Notes under the pieces: model-generated
Databases searched by the model: none
What the model was told of the DNA's origin: nothing
Seen by the model: the letters and a program-made list of their open reading frames with translations, nothing else
NCBI RefSeq assembly: GCF_019431455.1
Contig: NZ_JAHYSR010000009.1
Span: forward strand, 1 to 64,000
Direction of reading: 5' to 3'
Origin: Paracoccus bogoriensis
Lineage (GTDB): Bacteria; Pseudomonadota; Alphaproteobacteria; Rhodobacterales; Rhodobacteraceae
DNA: 64,000 nt
Program-made: the position numbers and the translations under genes
In this document: positions 47,737 through 55,225 of the stretch, in pieces
How the letters are laid out: each line of letters starts with the position of its first letter
Numbering within the stretch: the stretch's first letter is position 1

Positions 47737-48050
47737 TCGGCCATGGCGCGGTCGCGCAGCGCCCCGGAGCGGTCGTAAAGCAGGATATCGCCCGCCTCGG
47801 TCACGACGACCAGCCAGTCGCGGGCAAAGGTGACGGCGGCCGGGCTTGCGCCCTCGGGCAATTGCACGCTGTCGGGCAGTTCAGGCGGGCCGGGCTGGGC
47901 CGGCTGGCCCAGACGCAGCCACAACAGCGCCACGACCGCGACCATCCCCAGCCCCATCACCAGCGCCAACCCCGTCACCAGCGTCTTGAGGAAGCGCAGT
48001 TCGGGAACCGCTTTCGCCTCGGCCTTCCAGTCGCTATCGTCGCGTCCCAT
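47724..48050 (-). CDS. Small single-pass membrane protein
   Basis: 108 residues. A charged N-terminus (MGRDDSDWKAEAKAVPELR) precedes one membrane helix (about 22-45). The outside part shows a short repeat-like segment, AVTFARDWLVVVTEAGDILL, that resembles a single propeller blade. It may belong to the DUF6476-like proteins found beside rluA genes of Rhodobacteraceae; I am not certain. AAGGA lies 5 nt before the ATG. Its start codon overlaps that of the divergent pseudouridine synthase (CATG). Confidence 0.7.
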   Translation of the reverse strand: MGRDDSDWKAEAKAVPELRFLKTLVTGLALVMGLGMVAVVALLWLRLGQPAQPGPPELPDSVQLPEGASPAAVTFARDWLVVVTEAGDILLYDRSGALRDRAMADQAP

Positions 48051-49089
48051 GTCCATCCTTGTCGTCACGATCCCCGAGAACCCGCCCGAACGGCTTGATA
48101 AGGCGCTTGCGCTGGCTGTGCCAGAGGCAGCCGCCCTGTCGCGGTCGCGTCTGGCCCGCCTGATCATCGAGGGCGCCGTCACCGGCCCGTCTGGACCGGC
48201 CCGCGACGTCAAGGCGCGCGTGGCGGGCGGCGAGGAATACCGCATCGCCCTGACCGCCCCTGCCGAGGTCGAGACCCGACCCGAGGCGATCCCGCTGAGC
48301 ATCGCGCATGAGGATGATGACCTGATCGTGATCGACAAGCCTGCGGGGATGGTCGTCCATCCGGCGCCGGGCAGCCCTTCGGGCACGCTGGTCAACGCGC
48401 TGCTGGCCCATTGCGGCGAATCGCTGTCGGGGATCGGCGGCGAAAGGCGGCCGGGCATTGTCCACCGGATCGACAAGGACACCTCCGGCCTGCTGGTCGT
48501 GGCCAAATCCGACCGCGCCCATCACGGCCTTGCCGCCCAGTTCGAGGCCCATAGCGTGCGCCGCCTGTATCTGGCGCTGGCCCATGGGGTCATCGACCCC
48601 GCCGATCCGCGGCTGCGCGGCATACGCGGTGTCAGCTTTGAACCCGGCCATGTCCTGCGGATCGCCACCCGTCTGGACCGCCATCCGACCGACCGGCAGA
48701 AACAGGCGGTCCATTTCGACAAGGGCCGCCATGCCGTGACGCGGGCACGCCTGCTGGAGGCATTCGGCACGCCCCCTTCGGCCATGCTGGTCGAATGTCG
48801 GCTTGAAACCGGGCGGACCCACCAGATCCGGGTGCATATGGCCCATGCCGGGCTGGGACTGATCGGCGATCCGGTCTATGGTGGCGCGCGCAAGGCCTCG
48901 CTCAAGGCGCTCGGGCCTGCGGCAGATGCAGCCTCGGCCTTCCCGCGTCAGGCGCTGCACGCGGCGCATCTGGGCTTTACCCATCCGGTCACCGGACAGG
49001 ACATGGCCTTTGACAGCGCGCTGCCGCCAGACATGGCGGACCTGCTGGACGCCCTGCGCGGACAGCAGGTCCGCTTGACATCAACGTGA
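48049..49089 (+). CDS. RluA family pseudouridine synthase (RluD-like)
   Basis: 346 residues. The N-terminal S4 domain has RLDKALALAVPEAAALSRSR. The catalytic Asp lies in GIVHRIDKDTSGLLVVAKSD. Further marks are ETGRTHQIRVHMAHAGLGLI and GDPVYGG. The enzyme modifies uridines of 23S rRNA. No Shine-Dalgarno is visible, because the leader is the 5' end of the divergent gene. rpoH follows, a conserved order in alphaproteobacteria. Confidence 0.9.
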   Translation: MSILVVTIPENPPERLDKALALAVPEAAALSRSRLARLIIEGAVTGPSGPARDVKARVAGGEEYRIALTAPAEVETRPEAIPLSIAHEDDDLIVIDKPAGMVVHPAPGSPSGTLVNALLAHCGESLSGIGGERRPGIVHRIDKDTSGLLVVAKSDRAHHGLAAQFEAHSVRRLYLALAHGVIDPADPRLRGIRGVSFEPGHVLRIATRLDRHPTDRQKQAVHFDKGRHAVTRARLLEAFGTPPSAMLVECRLETGRTHQIRVHMAHAGLGLIGDPVYGGARKASLKALGPAADAASAFPRQALHAAHLGFTHPVTGQDMAFDSALPPDMADLLDALRGQQVRLTST

Positions 49090-49205
49090 GCCGATTTGGG
49101 ATTACAAATCGTTCCAGATCGCTCAATCTGGCCGCAAAGCGCCATGGCCGCCCGGGGAACCGAGGCGCGGCCGATGACGTTCTTCTGCATCCTTGAAAGG
49201 CCCTG

Positions 49206-50120
49206 ATGATGGCAAGTTACAGCAACCTTCCGGCGCCCAGCCCAGAGCAGGGGCTGAACCGCTATCTGCAAGAGATCCGCAAGTTCCCCCTCCTTCAGCC
49301 CGAGGAGGAATACATGCTGGCCAAGGCCTGGGCCGATCATCAGGACAGCGAAGCTGCGCACCGCCTGGTGACAAGTCACCTGCGGCTGGCCGCCAAGATT
49401 GCGATGGGCTATCGCGGCTACGGGCTGCCCCAGGCCGAAGTGATTTCCGAGGCGAATGTCGGTCTGATGCAGGCGGTCAAGCGATTCGATCCGGACAAGG
49501 GCTTCCGGCTGGCCACTTATGCGATGTGGTGGATACGGGCCTCGATCCAGGAATACATCCTGCGGTCCTGGTCGCTGGTGAAGATGGGCACGACCAGCGC
49601 GCAGAAAAAACTGTTCTTCAATCTGCGCAAGGCAAAATCCCGCATCGGCGCGCTGGAGGATGGCGACTTGCGTCCCGAGAACGTGGCCCAGATCGCGCAT
49701 GATCTGAATGTCACCGAACAGGACGTGATCGAGATGAACCGCCGCCTGTCGGCGGGCGATGCCTCGCTGAACGCGACGGTTGGATCAGGAGACGGCGAGT
49801 CGACCGCGCAATGGCAGGATTGGCTTGAGGATGAGGATGCCGACCAGGCCAGCGCCTATGCCGAATCCGAGGAATTGAATGCCCGACGCCAGATGCTGAT
49901 TGCAGCAATGGATACGCTGAACGAGCGCGAGCGTGACATTCTGATGGAACGTCGCCTGCGCGACGAGCCGATGACGCTGGAGGATCTGTCCAGCCGCTAC
50001 GGCGTCTCGCGCGAGCGGATCCGACAGATCGAGGTTCGCGCCTTCGAGAAACTTCAGGACCGGATGCGCAGCCTCGCCCGCGAAAAGGGCATGAGGATCG
50101 CCGAGGCCGACACGGTCTGA
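49206..50120 (+). CDS. rpoH: RNA polymerase sigma factor RpoH (sigma-32)
   Basis: 304 residues. The heat-shock sigma factor. Region 2 is visible in LRLAAKIAMGYRGYGLPQAE and FDPDKGFRLATYAMWWIRAS. The RpoH box reads QKKLFFNLRKAK. Region 4 has the HTH (LEDLSSRYGVSRERIRQIEV). The start may be either of two adjacent ATGs (49206 or 49209); AAAGG lies just upstream. It probably drives the candidate promoter at 37965 among others. Confidence 0.95.
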   Translation: MMASYSNLPAPSPEQGLNRYLQEIRKFPLLQPEEEYMLAKAWADHQDSEAAHRLVTSHLRLAAKIAMGYRGYGLPQAEVISEANVGLMQAVKRFDPDKGFRLATYAMWWIRASIQEYILRSWSLVKMGTTSAQKKLFFNLRKAKSRIGALEDGDLRPENVAQIAHDLNVTEQDVIEMNRRLSAGDASLNATVGSGDGESTAQWQDWLEDEDADQASAYAESEELNARRQMLIAAMDTLNERERDILMERRLRDEPMTLEDLSSRYGVSRERIRQIEVRAFEKLQDRMRSLAREKGMRIAEADTV

Positions 50121-50210
50121 CCTTTCAGGCATCCGGCCAGGCACGGGGGCGCGATTGACGCTCCCGGACCCTGCGCTATGGTCCGGGTAAGGCAGGGCAG
50201 ATCCGGACCG

Positions 50211-51236
50211 ATGACAGCGCTGAAACAGTTTCAACGGCTCGAAGCCCAAGGCGCGTGGCGAGAGACGCCCGACGCGCGCCTGCGCGAAGTCATCGTCTCG
50301 GTCGGCGAAGCAACGCTGACCCTCTCCGACCCGAAATCTGACCGTCCTTTGGCGCATTGGTCGCTTCCCGCCGTGGCTCGGCTCAATCCCGGCCAGATAC
50401 CCGCGATCTATACCCCCTCGCGTGATATGCCCGACGAGATCGTCGAAATCGACGACCCGCTGATGATCGAGGCAATCGAGCGCGTGCAGGAAGCGATCGC
50501 AGCCCACCGCGCCCATCCCGGGCGGCTGCGCGGCGTGCTGTCGTTTCTGGCGGCGACGGTGATGATCGCGGGGACAGTGTTCTGGCTGCCCGACGCGCTG
50601 ATCCGCCACGCCGCCAATATCGCCCCGCCCGCGCAGGCGCGCCAGATCGGTCTGGCCATCCTCGCCGATATGGAACGCAGCGGCGGGGCCGTCTGCACCC
50701 GAGCCTCGGGCCAGGCGGTGCTGGATTGGCTTGCGCCGCGCCTCGTCGGCTCCGAAGCGGTCATCAGGGTCATTCCCGGCCCTCTGAACGGCGCCAGGCG
50801 ACTGCCTGGTGGGGTCTATGTGCTGGGGGGCGATCTGCTGCTGTCCTCGCCGGCGCCGGAAGGTCCGGCGGCTCATCTCGTCGCCGCCTCGCTGGCCGGC
50901 ACCGAGACGCAGTTACGGATTGACGCACTGCGTCACGCAGGCCTCGGCGCGGTGCTTCGGCTCTGGACGCTCGGCGCTTTACCGCGCGAGGCAATGGATG
51001 GTTACGGAGAGATTCTTCTGGCTCAGCCCCTGCCACGCCCCGAGGCGCCTGCCCTGCTGTCGGCGCTTGCAGATCGCGGCCTGCCATCAGAACCCTACGC
51101 CCTCAGCATCGACCCCACCGGCGCCTCGGTCTTGCCCCTCATCGAGGGCGATCCGATGCGCCGTGGCGATGCGGCCCCTGCAGATCTTCTGACTGACCCG
51201 CAATGGATCGCTCTGCAACAGATCTGCGCAGGCTAG
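50211..51236 (+). CDS. Membrane protein of unknown function
   Basis: 341 residues. Residues 1-110 are soluble, with two short beta-rich stretches (LREVIVSVGEATLTLSDPKS). One membrane helix covers about 113-135 (FLAATVMIAGTVFWLPDALI). The remaining 200 residues are probably periplasmic, with a segment LPGGVYVLGGDLLLSSPAPE and a helical HLVAASLAG. I checked for HExxH and find none, although the arrangement resembles membrane-anchored peptidase-like proteins. It is the last chromosomal gene before the CRISPR island. Confidence 0.75.
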   Translation: MTALKQFQRLEAQGAWRETPDARLREVIVSVGEATLTLSDPKSDRPLAHWSLPAVARLNPGQIPAIYTPSRDMPDEIVEIDDPLMIEAIERVQEAIAAHRAHPGRLRGVLSFLAATVMIAGTVFWLPDALIRHAANIAPPAQARQIGLAILADMERSGGAVCTRASGQAVLDWLAPRLVGSEAVIRVIPGPLNGARRLPGGVYVLGGDLLLSSPAPEGPAAHLVAASLAGTETQLRIDALRHAGLGAVLRLWTLGALPREAMDGYGEILLAQPLPRPEAPALLSALADRGLPSEPYALSIDPTGASVLPLIEGDPMRRGDAAPADLLTDPQWIALQQICAG

Positions 51237-51244
51237 CCGTGATT

Positions 51245-51334
51245 TCACATGAGGTTGTTCACCCTTTCGAGGGGTGCTTGGCCGTTGAGTGCGGGATGTG
51301 GTCTTGATCGGTTGAACCAGTCAAGCCATCGCGG
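51245..51334 (-). mobile_element. Remnant of an IS481/IS3-type transposase 3' end
   Basis: The reverse strand reads PRWLDWFNRSRPHPALNGQA and continues to VNNLM and a stop. The WxNxxRPHxALNGxxP pattern is the C-terminal end of the DDE integrase core. The rest of the transposase is absent. It is joined within 50 bases to an IS256-like piece. The 51237-51573 gap contains only this debris. Confidence 0.75.
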
Positions 51335-51383
51335 CATGTCTGCCTTCGGGCGTAAGGACGGGTGCGCGAGGCCGTAGGCCTGG

Positions 51384-51449
51384 CTTCGAGACGGTGCTCT
51401 TCGAGATGCCGTTCAGCCCCATCGCCTGCACCAGCGCGTCCATGCTGAT
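51384..51449 (-). mobile_element. Remnant of an IS256-type transposase
   Basis: The reverse strand reads ISMDALVQAMGLNGISKSTV, the helix-turn-helix segment of IS256-family transposases (VDDLVxAMGxxGISKSxVS). Only about 22 residues remain. It is flanked by unrelated sequence on both sides. Confidence 0.6.
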
Positions 51450-51573
51450 GGACGGGTTTCCCGAGGAGTGGAAGTGCAGCAAGGCAAGTAGTCCAAAGGA
51501 CGGGCGAACCATAGGTCTCTGACCGGAGATTGGCTGACGCGCTGACAGACCTCTCGCAGCACCTGGAGGCATG

Positions 51574-52413
51574 TCATATCCGGGTGATCTCGGATTGCAG
51601 CACAATGTGCTGTTCGTGTGGGGGGCGGTGCTCGTGCCCGTCAAGCAGCCCGAGACGCCGCTTGACATAGAACGTGACGGCTGCGCGCACCGTCAGATCA
51701 AGCTTGCCCTCCGACATCTGGTAGTCCTGCGTGACGACCCGCCCCTGGTGCTCGGTCAGGCCGGGATGCGGGACGATCCGCAGCACGCACCATGTCTGCC
51801 AGTCGGTATCCACCTCGGCCGTGGCAAGCGCCGCGCCCCCAAGAAAAGGCTCCGACAGCCGCGAGAGCAGGAAGTCCTTGAAGCGCCCATCGCCGGCATC
51901 ATGGGCCCGGGCGTGCCACCGGAAGCCGTCGAAGACCAGCGCGTGCGGCGAGATACGCCGGCGCAGCACCTCGGGCCGCTGAAACGACACGTAATTCGCC
52001 TCGAGCACCCGTTGATCCCGGATCGCCCGGAGAACAGAGCAGAGCACAGCCGCATCGACTGCGCGCACCAGCGCGCCGGCGACCTCGACCGGCGGCGGAC
52101 TCGCCAGGATCCCGGTGGTTCGCTCGATGATCCCCTCGGCGATCAGGCGCAGCTCGGCCAGAAGCCCGCTCGCCCCAGTCGGCGGATTGGAGAACGCGTC
52201 CGTCGGCACATAGGCCCGGCGCGAGACGTCATAGACGATCCCCTTTCCGAGCTGTTCGCGAAGCTGCGCAATGTCGGCCGTGGCCTGGGCCGGGGAGAGA
52301 CCAAAGCGCCGGACCAGATCCTCACGCTGAAGCGTCCCGTCCCAGAACAGCCGGTCGGCGGCAAAGGCAAGCCTCCGAGCCACGCTCCATCTGCCATGTT
52401 CCGGGTTGCGCAT
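51574..52413 (-). CDS. WYL-domain transcriptional regulator of the CRISPR island
   Basis: 279 residues. The N-terminal winged HTH (REDLVRRFGLSPAQATADIA) is followed by a middle region and a WYL-type domain (about 125-205; VLEANYVSFQRPEVLRRRIS and PHALVFDGFRWHARAHDAGD). A WCx C-terminal extension follows (LRIVPHPGLTEHQGRVVTQD). The start at 52413 gives a normal HTH N-terminus and has GAGG 10 nt upstream. WYL proteins sense nucleic acid ligands and regulate CRISPR loci in cyanobacteria. It is divergent from cas7, with an inverted repeat in the gap. Confidence 0.88.
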   Translation of the reverse strand: MRNPEHGRWSVARRLAFAADRLFWDGTLQREDLVRRFGLSPAQATADIAQLREQLGKGIVYDVSRRAYVPTDAFSNPPTGASGLLAELRLIAEGIIERTTGILASPPPVEVAGALVRAVDAAVLCSVLRAIRDQRVLEANYVSFQRPEVLRRRISPHALVFDGFRWHARAHDAGDGRFKDFLLSRLSEPFLGGAALATAEVDTDWQTWCVLRIVPHPGLTEHQGRVVTQDYQMSEGKLDLTVRAAVTFYVKRRLGLLDGHEHRPPHEQHIVLQSEITRI

Positions 52414-52439
52414 GCAGGAGCCGCCTCTAGCCTCGCATC

Positions 52440-52467
52440 GTCTTGCGACTTGACCGAATCGCAAGAC
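52440..52467. promoter_or_regulatory. Inverted repeat between the WYL gene and the cas operon
   Basis: GTCTTGCGA (52440-52448) and its exact complement TCGCAAGAC (52459-52467) are separated by 10 bases, so half-site centres are 19 bp apart, nearly two helical turns. A second, weaker pair ATAC/GTAT lies at 52484-52500. It is a probable operator for the WYL regulator. Confidence 0.65.
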
Positions 52468-52519
52468 ACCGCTTTTCATCAAGATACCAGTTTTTAGTAT
52501 GTCTTTTGAGGGGCACGCC

Positions 52520-53737
52520 ATGCAACTCGACGAATTTCGGCAGATGGTCGCTCAGGCTGCTGCCCTGCGCCGGCGGCAGCGGCTGCAGCCGGCGGGGGGC
52601 CCGGGCGACAAGCTCTTCCCTCCGACCTATCCGGGCGAGAACGGCCCCACCCATGTGTTCGAGCGTCGCCGGATCGACGGCGCGGAACGGGTCTGCGTCC
52701 TGATCGACAGCGTGCAGTCGCAGGCGAACCGGCTTGAAGAGGCGCTTCTGGCCGCGGCCGAGGCCGGGCGCATCCGCCTGCCGCGGCTGACGGTCGATTT
52801 CCCGGGCGCAGGGCTCAATTCGGTTGGTCCGATCAGCGTGCTCGAGGCCCCGCACCGGATCTTCGATGCCATCCTGCGCGACAGCGAGCTTGCCGGCAAA
52901 CGCTTCCGCGACAGCGATCTGGGGCTGCGCCTGCGGCAGGCCACACCCGCCGATGCCAGCGCGATCCTCGAGGCTTCACCCGCGGCGCTTGTCTTCGGTG
53001 CCTGGAACTCGACGGGCGAGGGCGGGGGGCTCGGCGCCAAATTCGCCCGCGTGATCGTGTCCGAAATCATCGGGGTGGATGTGCCGGTAGAAGAGACGGT
53101 GGACCGGCGCACAGGGGAAGTCAGGCTGCACAGCGCCGGGCGTCGCACGGGCAGCCGGATCGACCCGCTGGGCGTTCCGCGGTCCATCGAGATTTTCAAG
53201 AAGGAAGGTGATTGGGGCTTTGACCAGAAGGAACTCGGCAAGGCCGCAAAGAAGGTCCGCCCTTCGGAGATCAATCACGGCAACATTGCCCCCAGTATCG
53301 AGCCGCTCGGCGTCACTTGCGCCTATGCGCTGCAGACGCAGGTGCTGACCTTCGCGGGGCTGAGGCGGCTTCGCTTCGGCACGGACGAAGCCAGAAACCG
53401 CGCCGGCCGCACCTATCTCGCCGCGCTCGGGCTTGTGGCGATGCTTGAGGGCAACCGGCAGGGCATGGCGCTGCGGTCGCGCTGCGATCTCGTGTGCGAG
53501 GGCGGACTTGCGCCGCTTGAGCTTGTTGCCTTCGACGGCAGCACGCAGGAGGTGGCGATCGACCCCGATACCGCCCTGCGCCTCTATGAAGAGGCGTTCG
53601 ACGCCGCACGGGCGGCAGGTTTCGCGCCGAACCCCGAGCCCGCGATCTTGAGGCCGACTGACAACCTTATGGAACTCGTGCGCCGGTCGCAGCAGAAGGC
53701 CCTGGCCGACGAAGGCGGCGAGGCGGACGAGGGCTGA
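52520..53737 (+). CDS. cas7: Type I-G Cas7 (Csb1, GSU0053 family)
   Basis: 405 residues. The backbone RAMP subunit of the type I-G (I-U) Cascade. Family marks are FPPTYPGENGPTHVFERRRI (N-terminal), the VLIDSVQSQANRLEEALL block typical of Csb1, AALVFGAWNSTGEGGGLGAK and SEINHGNIAPSIEPLGVTCA. The ATG at 52520 has GAGGGG 6 nt upstream; the frame is open a little further, but the ATG at 52499 has no such site. It is the first gene of the cas operon and ends 3 nt before csb2. Confidence 0.92.
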   Translation: MQLDEFRQMVAQAAALRRRQRLQPAGGPGDKLFPPTYPGENGPTHVFERRRIDGAERVCVLIDSVQSQANRLEEALLAAAEAGRIRLPRLTVDFPGAGLNSVGPISVLEAPHRIFDAILRDSELAGKRFRDSDLGLRLRQATPADASAILEASPAALVFGAWNSTGEGGGLGAKFARVIVSEIIGVDVPVEETVDRRTGEVRLHSAGRRTGSRIDPLGVPRSIEIFKKEGDWGFDQKELGKAAKKVRPSEINHGNIAPSIEPLGVTCAYALQTQVLTFAGLRRLRFGTDEARNRAGRTYLAALGLVAMLEGNRQGMALRSRCDLVCEGGLAPLELVAFDGSTQEVAIDPDTALRLYEEAFDAARAAGFAPNPEPAILRPTDNLMELVRRSQQKALADEGGEADEG

Positions 53738-53740
53738 TCC

Positions 53741-55225
53741 ATGCTCTGCCTCGAGATCGCCTGGCTCACGGGCACGGCCTTCCTCGCGCGCGACCCCTCC
53801 GACCCTGCGCCCGACTGGCCGCCTCAGCCCGACCGCATCTTCTCGGCCCTCGTGGCAAGCTGGGGGCTGGGCGGCGAGGATCAGGGCGAGCGCGCGGCGC
53901 TCGAATGGCTCGAGGCGCAGGAGCCGCCGCAGCTCCATCTGCCCGAGCCGCACCACGACCGCCAGACGGTCAAGGTCTATGTGCCGCCGAACGATCCAAA
54001 GGGGATCGCAGTCCTGCCATCGCACCGCAAACGGCAGGAGCGGACCTTCCCGGCCTGCGTCCTTGATCCCGCCGCGCCGGTTCATCTCTCGCTTGTCTGG
54101 CACACGGTGGTGCCAGCCGAACACTGGCCTGCGCTCGATGCTTTGGCGCAGCGGACGAGCTATATCGGCCATTCTTCGAGCCTGGTGCGGGTGCAGTTTC
54201 GCGCGGCCGATGCGCCCCCAGGAACCCTGGAGGCTGCACGGCGCGCCCCCTACCGCGGGAGGCTTGCCGAGCTAGAGGCGCTGCACAAGCGCCACATGGC
54301 CGGCGATGGGCGCGCCCGCCCGCGCCCGGCGACACGGCGAGGCACGCCGCCCGCGCCGCCGGCCAAACAGCACCCTTTCGCCGCTGATCCCGCGCAATGG
54401 GCTGCTTTTGAACATGCAGGCGGGGAGCGGCCTGATCTGCGCGCACAGGCCGGGCTGGCCGAGGCCATGCGACAGGCGCTGATGGAGGCCTGGACCCGGG
54501 CCAGTGGCGAGCCAGCCCCCTCCTGGGTTTCCGGGCACGAGGCCGACGGGGCGCCGGCGCGCGATCCGCACCTTGCCATCCTGCCCCTGGCCAATGTCGG
54601 CTGGGACCATTCCGATGGCCGGCTCATGGGGCTCGCGCTTGTGCCCCCGGCGCGCGAGGCAGCCGCCTGGGCTCAGCCCGGCCCCGAGGGTTTCCTCCGC
54701 CGGCAGGGCTTCCGCCGCGCGCTCGAGCGGCTCGGCGAGAGCGATGCCCAGGGCCGGCTCATCCTGACCCTTGCACCACGGGGCGGCGGGGCCTGGCAGT
54801 GGCGGCTGACCCCGGCCGTCTCGGGCCTCAGATCGCTGGACCCGGTGCGGTATCTGCGCAAGGCCGCCGTCTGGGCCACGGTCACGCCCGTTCTGCTCGA
54901 CCGGCATCTCAAATCCGCCGAGCCGCCGGAGCGGAGCGCGGAGGCCGAAGCGATGATCCGCGCGGCCTGCGCGCGGGGGGGCCTGCCCGATCCCGTATCA
55001 GTGAGGCTCGGCAAACATCCCGCCGTTGCCGGCGCGCCCTCGGCGCGGCCCGCAGGCGGCAACCCGCGCTGGCTGAACTGGGCCCGGCGGCCAAGCTTCG
55101 GGCAGCGCGCCTTCGTGCATGTGAGGCTCGTCTTCGACGAACCGATCCCGGGCCCGATCCTCCTCGGCGCGGGGCGGTTTCATGGGCTTGGCCTGTTCCT
55201 GCCGATCCGAGGGGGGCGGGAATGA
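53741..55225 (+). CDS. Type I-G Cas5-Cas6 fusion (Csb2, GSU0054 family)
   Basis: 494 residues. Csb2 combines the crRNA-processing Cas6 role with the Cas5 role in type I-G systems. The start LCLEIAWLTGTAFLARDP and PQPDRIFSALVASWGLGG is the Csb2 beginning. The middle has a long RAMP region with AILPLANVGWDHSDGRLMGL. The C-terminus carries FVHVRLVFDEPIPGPILLGA and GRFHGLGLFLPI, a glycine-rich RAMP loop. It shares an ATGA overlap with cas3. Confidence 0.88.
   Translation: MLCLEIAWLTGTAFLARDPSDPAPDWPPQPDRIFSALVASWGLGGEDQGERAALEWLEAQEPPQLHLPEPHHDRQTVKVYVPPNDPKGIAVLPSHRKRQERTFPACVLDPAAPVHLSLVWHTVVPAEHWPALDALAQRTSYIGHSSSLVRVQFRAADAPPGTLEAARRAPYRGRLAELEALHKRHMAGDGRARPRPATRRGTPPAPPAKQHPFAADPAQWAAFEHAGGERPDLRAQAGLAEAMRQALMEAWTRASGEPAPSWVSGHEADGAPARDPHLAILPLANVGWDHSDGRLMGLALVPPAREAAAWAQPGPEGFLRRQGFRRALERLGESDAQGRLILTLAPRGGGAWQWRLTPAVSGLRSLDPVRYLRKAAVWATVTPVLLDRHLKSAEPPERSAEAEAMIRAACARGGLPDPVSVRLGKHPAVAGAPSARPAGGNPRWLNWARRPSFGQRAFVHVRLVFDEPIPGPILLGAGRFHGLGLFLPIRGGRE

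Noticed and set aside
50211..51236. Zinc metallopeptidase (M48-like) call for the membrane protein
   Set aside because: No HExxH or comparable zinc motif is present in the sequence.
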